DNA from: CAYRZF01 sp964428805
GTDB taxonomy: Bacteria > Methylomirabilota > Methylomirabilia > Rokubacteriales > CSP1-6
Direction of reading: 5' to 3'
Assembly: GCA_964428805.1 (NCBI GenBank)
Contig: CAYRZF010000002.1
Span: 1-63,610 of the forward strand
DNA length: 63,610 nt
The notes beneath the pieces are model-generated. The model was given only the letters and a program-made list of their open reading frames with translations, was not told the origin of the DNA and ran no database searches. Positions within the stretch are counted from its first letter, which is position 1. Each line of letters starts with the position of its first letter. The translations under genes were made by a program, and so were the position numbers. This document shows positions 14,655 to 21,311 of the stretch, one piece after another.

Positions 14655-16033
14655 CTAGCCGCGCGCGGCGATCGCGGGCGGGATCTCTCTAGCCCAGGGC
14701 GCCGCAGCCTCGAAGGCGGCCGCGGCCCGAAGCACCGCCGCTTCCTGGCGTCGCCGTCCCACGATCTGGAGCCCGACCGGGAATCCGCTCCGCGTGAAGC
14801 CGCACGGCACCGAGATCGCCGGCAGGCCGGTCAGTGTGATGCCGTACGTGAGGAAGAACCACTGGGTGTAATTCTCAAGCGGCTTGCCGTTGATCTCCGT
14901 CGGGTAGGGTTGTTCCACGGGGAAGGGTGGCACGGCCACAGAACCGTGCGGAGCTTTTCGCCCCGGCCGATCGCTTCCGGGGTGAGCCTCAGCCCCTGTT
15001 CGATGTTCCAGACCAATCCCGGCTGCATCTGGTCCTTCCACCGGGCGAGCTTGTCCGCGTGGAGCGCCACCATGGCGAGGCCGCGAGTGGCCAGCACGAT
15101 CTCGTTGACCTCGCCGAAGTCTGGGCAAGCGGTCTTCACCGTGGCGCCCAGCGACCGGAAGACCCGTGTCGCACCCTCGGCGACGCGCGCCACTTCCGCG
15201 TCCACCGGGATGAGGCCGTTCAAATCGGGGGTCCAGGCCACGCGCCAGCCCTTGACGGAGGGGGCCTTCACCGCCTTCAGGAACTCGCGTGTATCCACGG
15301 CGTAGGAGAGTGGCGTCCGGTCATCCGGCCCGGCCATCACGGAGAGCATCAGCGCCGTGTCGGCGACGGTTCGCGCCATGGGCCCGGTCACGGAAAGTGA
15401 ATCCCAGGCCAGTTCTCTCGGATAGACGGGGACGAGCCCGGGGGTAGTGCGAAAGCCCACGACGCCGCAGAAGGCCGCCGGGATCCGCAACGAGCCGCCG
15501 AGGTCTGAGCCCTGTGCGAGCGGTCCCATCCCCGTCGCCACCGCGACGGCGGCCCCGCCGCTCGAACCGCCGCAGGTGAGGGCGGGATTCCAGGGATTGC
15601 GCGTCGCCCCGAACACCGCGTTGAAGGTGTTGCCGCCCGCCCCGAACTCGGGCGTGTTGGTTTTCCCCACCACGATCGCCCCGGCCGCCTTGAGGCGCTG
15701 GACCACGAGGGCATCCTCGTCCGGAACATGGTGCTCGTAAATCCTGGAGCCCCAGGTGGTGCGAATGCCTTTGGTCGGGGTCAGGTCCTTGATCGACACC
15801 GGGACCCCGTGAAGCGGGGGTAAAGCGGCGCCCTTCTTGAGGGCGGATGTGGCGGCCCGGGCTGCTCGGAGGGCGGACTCGCGCGCGACAGTGACGTAGG
15901 CGTTGAGCCGCGGATTGGCGGCGTCGATCCGCGCGAGCGCGGCGTGCATCACCTCGAGGGGCGAGGTCTTGCGGGTGCGGAACAGCCGGACCAAGTCGGT
16001 CGCGGGCGTGAAGCACAGCTCTGGGGCGTTCAT
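14655..16033 (-). pseudogene. Amidase-signature enzyme broken by an internal deletion and frameshift
   Basis: Residues 1-376 in one frame (start 16033) carry the amidase signature: catalytic Lys in VPVSIKDL, CGGSSGGAAVAVA with the Ser nucleophile region, and the cis-Ser area. After EKLRT (about 14960) the frame reads non-family sequence to a stop at 14831. The family C-terminus (VAVPPFPVEQPYPTEING to the stop at 14655) is in another frame. About 20 residues expected between LRT and VAVPPFP are missing, so the lesion is a deletion of a non-multiple of three near 14930-14960 and not a single-base slip. It could be a real pseudogene or an assembly error. The gene is 9 bases downstream of the isopropylmalate-dehydrogenase-family gene. 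Confidence 0.8.
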
Positions 16034-16042
16034 GACAGGACC

Positions 16043-17122
16043 CTACAGGGCTTTGACGACGGCGTCGCCTGCCTCGCGGGTGGTCGCGGTACCCCCGATG
16101 TCGCGAGTGTTCGTGGTCCCCGTCGCCAGGACCGTCGCCACCGCGCGTTCGATCCGGTCGGCCGCCTGTCGCGCCGCATCGTCGGACCGACGCTCGCCCA
16201 GCCACCTGAGCATCATTGCCGCGGACAAAATCATGGCAAGCGGATTGGCAATCCCCTTGCCGGCGATATCGGGCGCGGTACCGTGTGAGGGCTGGAAGAG
16301 GGCCCAGCGATCGCCGATGTCTCCCGAGGGGGCCATCCCGAGCCCTCCCACGGTCGCGGCGCCAAGGTCGGAGAGGATATCGCCAAACATGTTCTCCGAC
16401 ACGATCACGTCGTACCGCCACGGCGCGGCAACGAGGTGCATGCTCATCGCGTCCACGTAGGCGCACTCGGCTTCGATCCCCGGGTATTCCCGGGCGATCT
16501 CCTGGAAGACCTGGCGGAACAGGGCGTAGCTCCGGAACATGTTGGCCTTGTCCACGCAGGTCACGCGTCGGCCCCCGTCGGCGGGGGCGGCGGCCCGTTT
16601 CTGACACCATTCGAACGCCCGGCGAACCACCCTCTCGGTTCCGGCGCGCGTGATGACGAGGCTGTCGAGGGCCAATGAGGTCCCGACCCTGGCGCCTCCG
16701 CCCCGGGAGGCGAAGAGCCCTTCCGTATTCTCCCGGAAGATAACGTAATCAATCGTCCGACCCCGAGGGATGGCCAGCGGGACGGGCACGCCCGGGTAAA
16801 GCCTGATCGGGCGAACCCCGGCGTAGAGATCCAGGACGAGGCGGAGCGTGATCTGCGGGGCGATCTCCGTCCCGTCGGAATAGCGGATGTTCGGAAGCCC
16901 CGTGGCGCCGAAGAGGATCGCGTCGGCCCTCTGGCAGAGGGCGAGCGTCTCCTTGGGGAGGTCTTCTCCCGTGCGCGCCCAGAGGGCTGCCCCGGCCTCG
17001 GCTTCCTCCCAGGAGAGCGAGAGGGCCGGGCCGGTCACCGCCCGCAGCACCTTGAGGGCTTCGGTCATGACCTCGGGCCCGATGCCGTCTCCTGCGATCA
17101 CGGCGATTCGGTAGCTACTCAT
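16043..17122 (-). CDS. Isocitrate/isopropylmalate dehydrogenase family enzyme
   Basis: 359 aa from ATG 17122 (MSSYRIAVIAGDGIGPEVM). The frame is open well upstream, but this start begins the conserved N-terminus. Key elements are DGIGPEV, the metal-binding Asp region YVDAMSMHLV, ENMFGDILSDL and HGTAPDIAGKGIANP, which together define the decarboxylating beta-hydroxyacid dehydrogenases. The absence of leuCD neighbours and the amidase next to it make tartrate- or homoisocitrate-type activity as likely as LeuB; I leave it unnamed. It is divergent from the TlpA gene. Confidence 0.85.
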   Translation of the reverse strand: MSSYRIAVIAGDGIGPEVMTEALKVLRAVTGPALSLSWEEAEAGAALWARTGEDLPKETLALCQRADAILFGATGLPNIRYSDGTEIAPQITLRLVLDLYAGVRPIRLYPGVPVPLAIPRGRTIDYVIFRENTEGLFASRGGGARVGTSLALDSLVITRAGTERVVRRAFEWCQKRAAAPADGGRRVTCVDKANMFRSYALFRQVFQEIAREYPGIEAECAYVDAMSMHLVAAPWRYDVIVSENMFGDILSDLGAATVGGLGMAPSGDIGDRWALFQPSHGTAPDIAGKGIANPLAMILSAAMMLRWLGERRSDDAARQAADRIERAVATVLATGTTNTRDIGGTATTREAGDAVVKAL

Positions 17123-17203
17123 CGCGTGCGGTCTATGATATGCTCGCAACTGCCCGCTGGGAATAGATATCCTGGTCGCCTGGTGCCTGACCTCGCCCTG
17201 ACG

Positions 17204-17209
17204 TATACT
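17204..17209 (+). promoter_or_regulatory. -10 element of the tlpA/ccdA operon (leaderless)
   Basis: TATACT ends 6 bases before GTG 17216, so the predicted transcription start coincides with the start codon. The -35 region (around 17181) is a poor match to consensus. Confidence 0.4.
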
Positions 17210-17215
17210 GGGGCC

Positions 17216-17746
17216 GTGCGGATCCTCCCGAGGGTTTTCCTCTCTATTATGCTCCTGCTTCTCGTTCCCCGCGCGGCGCCCGCCCAGGATCCCTATAAGG
17301 CGCTCGACCTGATCAGGCCGAGCCGGCTCCAGCCCGCGAAGGACTTCAGCGTGCCTACCCCCGACGGCAAGATGCTCCGGCTCGCTGACCAGAAGGGTAA
17401 GGTGGTGTTCCTGAACTTTTGGGCCACGTGGTGCCCTCCCTGCAAGGAGGAAATGCCGGCCATGGAGCGCCTCTATCAGCGCTACAAGGACAAGGGGTTC
17501 GTCGTGCTGGCCCTGTCGGTGGATGCCGAGGGCGGGCCCGTCGTGAGCCCCTTCGTCAAGGAGTACAAATTGAGCTTCCCGATCGGGCTCGATCCCAAGA
17601 TGGAGGTAGCCGACCGCTACGGCGTGCGGGCCCTTCCCACCAGTTTCCTCGCGAACCGGACGGGCGCGCTCGTGGCGGTGGCTCTGGGTCCCCGCGAGTG
17701 GGACGGCAAGGCGGGTCAGGCCCTGATCGAGTCCTTGCTGAAGTAG
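17216..17746 (+). CDS. TlpA/ResA-like thiol-disulfide oxidoreductase
   Basis: 176 aa from GTG 17216, the start that places a signal peptide (about residues 2-24, ending APAQD) at the N-terminus; an upstream ATG at 17126 would add 30 residues of unlikely sequence. The thioredoxin fold has FLNFWATWCPPCKEEM with redox Cys73 and Cys76 and a cis-Pro in VRALPTSF. Extracytoplasmic; it probably keeps apocytochrome c or other exported thiols reduced. Next to ccdA, its electron donor, 16 bases downstream. Confidence 0.88.
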   Translation: MRILPRVFLSIMLLLLVPRAAPAQDPYKALDLIRPSRLQPAKDFSVPTPDGKMLRLADQKGKVVFLNFWATWCPPCKEEMPAMERLYQRYKDKGFVVLALSVDAEGGPVVSPFVKEYKLSFPIGLDPKMEVADRYGVRALPTSFLANRTGALVAVALGPREWDGKAGQALIESLLK

Positions 17747-17762
17747 CACGGGGTATGGTTCC

Positions 17763-18506
17763 GTGAGCCTCGGCGAATCTCTCGGCGTGGCCGTGGCGTT
17801 CGGGGCGGGGCTTCTCTCCTTTCTCTCCCCCTGCGTGCTCCCCATCTTTCCGTCCTATCTCTCGTTCATCACCGGGATGTCCGTGGACCGCCTTGCCACC
17901 GACGCGGCGGCGGGGTCGCGGCGTCGGGTCATGCTGCACTCCCTGGCCTTCATCGTCGGCTTCTCCCTGGTGTTCATCGCCCTGGGGGCGTCCTTCAGCG
18001 CCGCGGGCCAGATTCTCCTGGATTACCGGGAGTGGATCCGGATGGGCGGGGGCCTTTTCATCATCATCTTCGGCCTCTACATCGCGGGTGTCCTGCGCGT
18101 CGGATTCTTCGGCCGTACCCGGCAGCTCCAAATCAAGACCAAGCCGGCGGGGTACATCGGCACCTTCGCCGTGGGGGTGACCTTCGCGATCGGCTGGACG
18201 CCCTGCGTGGGTCCCATCCTCGGGTCGATCCTCTCGCTGGCCGGGACGGCCGAGACCGTGGGAACGGGGGTCAGGCTCCTGCTCGCCTATTCGGCGGGGC
18301 TGGCCGTGCCGTTCTTCCTCTCCTCCATCGCGCTCGGGGGGTTCCTGAAATTCTTCAAACGCTACCGGAGCGCCATGCCGATCGTGGAACGCGTGGCAGG
18401 CGTCTTCCTCGTCGTCGTGGGGCTGCTCGTCGTCACCAACTACTTCGTCGTCCTCAACTCCTACGCCATCAGCCTCACCCCCCAGTGGCTGCTCAAGCGC
18501 CTGTAG
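17763..18506 (+). CDS. ccdA: CcdA-type transmembrane thiol electron transporter
   Basis: 247 aa with six predicted membrane helices. The paired cysteines that carry electrons across the membrane are in FLSPCVLPIFPSYLSFITG (Cys24) and AIGWTPCVGPILGS, in the first and fourth helices as in CcdA. The GTG start at 17763 is 16 bases after the tlpA stop. It shuttles reducing equivalents from cytoplasmic thioredoxin to TlpA. The multiheme cytochrome gene at 32.5 kb is a possible client of this pathway, though unlinked. Confidence 0.9.
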   Translation: MSLGESLGVAVAFGAGLLSFLSPCVLPIFPSYLSFITGMSVDRLATDAAAGSRRRVMLHSLAFIVGFSLVFIALGASFSAAGQILLDYREWIRMGGGLFIIIFGLYIAGVLRVGFFGRTRQLQIKTKPAGYIGTFAVGVTFAIGWTPCVGPILGSILSLAGTAETVGTGVRLLLAYSAGLAVPFFLSSIALGGFLKFFKRYRSAMPIVERVAGVFLVVVGLLVVTNYFVVLNSYAISLTPQWLLKRL

Positions 18507-19411
18507 CGGCGACCCGGATTCGCGTCCGCGTGCCCGCCACCTCGGCGAACCTGGGGCCGGGGTTCGACGTCCTCGGGCTCGCCCTCGCCCTCCATAACGA
18601 GGTCATCCTGGAGGCCGCCGCGGGGGTCTCCGTCTCCATCGAGGGCGAAGGGGCGGGTCATCTCGACCGCGGGGAGGGGAACCTGGTGGTCCGCGGCGTC
18701 CGGTCCGTCTACGAGCGGCTCCAGCGCCCGTTCCGCGGTATCAAGATCGCCTGCGCCAACCGCATTCCGACCGGGCGGGGGCTTGGTTCAAGCGCCGCAG
18801 CGTGGCTCGCCGGCATCGTCGGCGCCAACGCCCTCCTCGAGGGCCCGCTGGACCAGGACACCCTCCTCACGCTGGCGGCCAGTAGTGAAGGGCACCCGGA
18901 CAACGCAGCGGCCGCCCTCCTGGGAGGCTTGACCGTGGCATGTTGGAGCGCCGGGAAGGTCGTCGCCGTGTCGCTCCCGGTGCCATCGGAGATCCAGTGG
19001 GTGGTGTTGATTCCCGACGTGCAGGGCTCGACGGCCGAGGCGCGAGCGGTGCTGCCCCAGACCGTGTCCCGCGGGGACGCCGTCTTCAACCTGCAGCGGG
19101 TTGGCCTGCTTCTCGCAGGGCTCCAAGTTGGGCGCGCCGACCTCCTCAGCGTCGCGATGGAAGACCGGTTGCACCAGCCGTATCGAGCCGGCCTCTTTCC
19201 GTGGATGGAACGCGTCGCCGCCGCGGCTCGGTCGGCGGGCGCCCTCGGCTGCGTGCTGAGTGGCGCCGGTCCCTCCCTCCTGGCGGCGGTCGGAAGGGGT
19301 GCGGACGAGGTGGCCCGGGCGATGGAGTCCGCCCTCGGGGAATCGGGCATCCGCGGTCGCGCGCTGGTGCTGGGGGTGGATCCCGTCGGGACCGTCTGGG
19401 AGGCGGTCTGA
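18485..19411 (+). CDS. thrB: Homoserine kinase (GHMP kinase)
   Basis: 308 aa, the normal length. It phosphorylates homoserine in threonine synthesis. The GHMP motifs are VRVPATSANLGPGFDVLGLA (about residues 15-34), PTGRGLGSSAAAWLAGIVGA (ATP loop) and VLSGAGPSLLAAV near the C-terminus. No ATG exists near the family N-terminus; GTG 18485 is the first start codon and lies inside ccdA, overlapping it by 22 bases with no Shine-Dalgarno, so translation probably depends on coupling with ccdA. It is followed by a new promoter at 19422. Confidence 0.88.
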   Translation: MAAQAPVAATRIRVRVPATSANLGPGFDVLGLALALHNEVILEAAAGVSVSIEGEGAGHLDRGEGNLVVRGVRSVYERLQRPFRGIKIACANRIPTGRGLGSSAAAWLAGIVGANALLEGPLDQDTLLTLAASSEGHPDNAAAALLGGLTVACWSAGKVVAVSLPVPSEIQWVVLIPDVQGSTAEARAVLPQTVSRGDAVFNLQRVGLLLAGLQVGRADLLSVAMEDRLHQPYRAGLFPWMERVAAAARSAGALGCVLSGAGPSLLAAVGRGADEVARAMESALGESGIRGRALVLGVDPVGTVWEAV

Positions 19412-19421
19412 AGAAAGGCGC

Positions 19422-19451
19422 TTGACGTAGCATTCGGGGGTCTGTTAAGGT
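19422..19451 (+). promoter_or_regulatory. Sigma70-type promoter for the long-leader zinc-ribbon gene
   Basis: TTGACG (19422-19427), 18-base spacer, TAAGGT (19446-19451). The predicted start is about 19458, 255 bases before the first gene downstream. Confidence 0.6.
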
Positions 19452-19457
19452 GCAGGG

Positions 19458-19712
19458 AAAGTCTCACCAAGTGTAACGATAAGACGATTTACTCTCCCGT
19501 ACTCGCGCTCATGAGTCCCGGCCCACATCGCGCCTCTTCGGCCCTCCGTGTCCGACGTGTCCTCCCCTTCAGGCGTCTCCTCGCGCGCGCGAATCGAGTG
19601 GCTCCAAAATGGCTCCCGTCTCGGACGTAGCCCGGTGAGGGAGGTGAGATTCGAGCATCGCGGTCGGTCCCGACCTACGTGGAACCCCTGATCTTTGAGG
19701 GAGAGCACGCGG
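19458..19712 (+). other. Long untranslated leader of the zinc-ribbon gene
   Basis: The 19412-19712 stretch has no convincing gene on either strand. It contains a promoter at its left end and a Shine-Dalgarno at its right end, so most of it should be a 5' leader. Visible structure includes a perfect GGTCGG/CCGACC hairpin (19662-19667 and 19670-19675), a direct repeat TGGCTCC (about 19600-19615) separated by AAAA, and pyrimidine-rich tracts at 19555-19580. No known riboswitch consensus was recognised. Long structured leaders of this size are typical of cold-shock-type or metabolite-controlled mRNAs. Confidence 0.45.
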
Positions 19713-20042
19713 ATGGAATTCCAGGATAAGGTGGTGACGTGCAGGGAGTGTGGGAAGGAGTTTCTCTTCTCGGCGGGGGAGCAGGCATTTTACGCGGAGA
19801 AGGGGTTTCAGCATCAGCCTTCACGCTGCAAGGATTGCCGCGGATCGCGGCGATCGAGCGGGCAGGGCGCGGGCGCCACAGCGGGGGAGCGCTCGCTCTT
19901 CGCCACGGTGTGTTCCGCCTGCGGCAAGGACACCCAGGTGCCCTTCAAGCCGACTCTCGGCAAGCCGGTCTATTGCCGTGACTGCTACGCCAAGCGCGGA
20001 GGGCGCACCGGCCAGCGCAGCCCGATGCTCCTGGAGCCCTAG
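19713..20042 (+). CDS. CxxC/CxxC zinc-ribbon protein
   Basis: 109 aa from ATG 19713, preceded by GAGGGAG (19697-19703); an in-frame TTG at 19695 overlaps that ribosome-binding site and is rejected. There are two zinc-ribbon halves: CRECGKEF with CKDCRG, and CSACGKD with CRDCYAKRGG, separated by a Ser/Gly linker. The motif FSAGEQAFYAEKGF is typical of the widespread probable-zinc-ribbon (CxxC-x17-CxxC) family. The role is unknown; small nucleic-acid- or ribosome-associated zinc proteins of this kind are often stress induced, which would fit the long leader. Confidence 0.8.
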   Translation: MEFQDKVVTCRECGKEFLFSAGEQAFYAEKGFQHQPSRCKDCRGSRRSSGQGAGATAGERSLFATVCSACGKDTQVPFKPTLGKPVYCRDCYAKRGGRTGQRSPMLLEP

Positions 20043-20150
20043 GTTCGCCCACACTGACCTCGCGAACGGTCCTGGGCGTTCCCGGTCCTTCCGTCGGCTT
20101 CGATTCGCCGCACCCGAACCATTCATGCCCGTTGAGGGGCCTCGGCAGAC

Positions 20151-20180
20151 TTGACTCGTTCTCCGGGGGAGCGGTACCAT
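20151..20180 (+). promoter_or_regulatory. Sigma70-type promoter of the dcd-pup operon
   Basis: TTGACT (20151-20156), 18-base spacer, TACCAT (20175-20180); predicted start about 20187, ~26 bases before the dcd start codon. Confidence 0.5.
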
Positions 20181-20212
20181 GGGGTTCAGGTGAGGGAAAG
20201 GCTCGGCGATCC

Positions 20213-20764
20213 GTGATCAAAAGCGATCGGTGGATCAAACGGATGGCCATCGAGAAGGGAATGATCGTGCCCTTCGAAGAGTGCCAGGTCCGCAAGGGCG
20301 TGATCTCCTACGGGCTGTCCTCGTACGGATACGACATCCGGATCTCCGACGAATTCAAGATCTTCACAAACATCAACACGACCATCGTCGACCCAAAGGG
20401 CTTTGATCCCCGGTCGTTCGTGGACTTCAAGGGGGAAGTGTGCGTGATCCCGCCGAACTCTTTCGCGCTGGGGCGATCGGTCGAGTACTTCAAGATCCCG
20501 CGCAACGTCATGACCATTTGCCTCGGAAAGTCCACGTACGCGCGCTGCGGGATTATCACCAACGTGACTCCCTTTGAGCCTGAGTGGGAGGGGTTCGTCA
20601 CGCTGGAGATTTCCAACACCACCCCGCTCCCGGCGAAGATCTACGCCCACGAGGGGATCGCTCAGGTCCTCTTCTTCGAGTCCGATGAAACCTGTGCGGT
20701 CTCGTACGCCGACCGTCAGGGGAAGTACCAGGGCCAGCAAGGGATCGTGCTGCCCACGGTCTAG
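20213..20764 (+). CDS. dcd: dCTP deaminase
   Basis: 183 aa from GTG 20213, where family sequence begins (IKSDRWIKRMA); the frame is open to 20132 but that part is not conserved. YGLSSYGYDIRISDEFKIF, LGRSVEYFKIPRNVMTICLGKSTYARCGI and the catalytic FEPEWEGFVTLEISNTTPLP (Glu as general base) identify it. It converts dCTP to dUTP for dTMP synthesis; a bifunctional deaminase/dUTPase is possible and cannot be excluded by eye. It is 42 bases upstream of pup. Confidence 0.92.
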   Translation: MIKSDRWIKRMAIEKGMIVPFEECQVRKGVISYGLSSYGYDIRISDEFKIFTNINTTIVDPKGFDPRSFVDFKGEVCVIPPNSFALGRSVEYFKIPRNVMTICLGKSTYARCGIITNVTPFEPEWEGFVTLEISNTTPLPAKIYAHEGIAQVLFFESDETCAVSYADRQGKYQGQQGIVLPTV

Positions 20765-20773
20765 CCCTGGGGC

Positions 20774-20789
20774 GGCCCCCTCGGGGGCC
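20774..20789 (+). promoter_or_regulatory. GC-rich hairpin abutting the pup ribosome-binding site
   Basis: Perfect 7-bp stem GGCCCCC (20774-20780) / GGGGGCC (20783-20789) with a 2-base loop (or a 5-bp stem with a larger loop). The pup Shine-Dalgarno AGGAGG starts at the next base (20790). There is no U-tract, so it is not an ordinary terminator; it may block read-through or protect the mRNA end and set pup expression apart from dcd. Confidence 0.4.
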
Positions 20790-20806
20790 AGGAGGCGGTG
20801 AGATCC

Positions 20807-21004
20807 ATGGCGGAACAGAAACGGAAGGTCGAACGGCCCAAAGGTCCCTCCGAGGGCGAGGGGGGCGGTGCCAACCCCGAGGTCGCCAAGAAGGGAAAGA
20901 AGATCAGGGAGGACCTGGACAAACTCCTGGACGAAATCGATGATATCCTCGAGGAAAACGCCGAGGAGTTCGTGAAGAGCTACGTCCAGCGGGGAGGCCA
21001 ATAG
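20807..21004 (+). CDS. pup: Prokaryotic ubiquitin-like protein Pup
   Basis: 65 aa from ATG 20807 (AGGAGG 11 bases upstream). The C-terminal half, DKLLDEIDDILEENAEEFVK followed by SYVQRGGQ, is nearly the M. tuberculosis Pup sequence, and the GGQ end is the form that Dop deamidates to GGE before PafA ligates it to substrate lysines. The N-terminal part is disordered, rich in Lys, Glu and Gly, as in other Pups, and would thread into the Mpa/ARC ATPase. The other pupylation genes (dop, pafA, mpa, prcBA) are not in this window. It is followed 5 bases later by the FmdB-like gene. Confidence 0.95.
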   Translation: MAEQKRKVERPKGPSEGEGGGANPEVAKKGKKIREDLDKLLDEIDDILEENAEEFVKSYVQRGGQ

Positions 21005-21009
21005 GCGCG

Positions 21010-21219
21010 ATGCCGATCTACGAGTATCGCTGTCCCCACTGCGGGACGGAATTCCAGAAGCTGGTGCACGGGCAAACCGCGGTCGCCTGCCCGTCCTGCC
21101 AGAGTCCCGATGTGCGGCGCACCCTGTCGCTCTTCGGTATCCGGGGGGGCTCGGGATCCGTCGCCTCCGAAGGAGGGGGCGGGGCGTGCTGTAGCGCGGG
21201 AGGATGTCGGTGTCACTGA
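21010..21219 (+). CDS. FmdB-family zinc-ribbon protein
   Basis: 69 aa. MPIYEYRCPHCGTEFQKLV and VACPSCQSPDVRRTLS are the FmdB zinc ribbon (two CxxC pairs). The tail is Gly-rich and ends GGACCSAGGCRCH-like with five more cysteines and a His, possibly a second metal site. Regulatory or metal-handling roles have been proposed for FmdB proteins; none is proven. It is five bases after pup and is closed by the terminator at 21248. Confidence 0.85.
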   Translation: MPIYEYRCPHCGTEFQKLVHGQTAVACPSCQSPDVRRTLSLFGIRGGSGSVASEGGGGACCSAGGCRCH

Positions 21220-21247
21220 CGTTGCTTCGCCTTGACGGCGATTCGGC

Positions 21248-21277
21248 AAAAGGGGCGAGGCGGCCCCTTTTTTCTTT
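21248..21277 (+). terminator. Rho-independent terminator of the dcd-pup-fmdB operon
   Basis: Stem AAAAGGGGC (21248-21256) / GCCCCTTTT (21263-21271) followed by TTCTTT. Nine base pairs with a 6-base loop. Confidence 0.85.
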
Positions 21278-21311
21278 CGGGTACTGTCCGGTCTAGAGAG
21301 GAACCTGTCCG

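Noticed and set aside
19445..19708. 87-aa minus-strand frame across the long leader
   Set aside because: No ribosome-binding site or family similarity; the plus-strand promoter and Shine-Dalgarno explain the region better.
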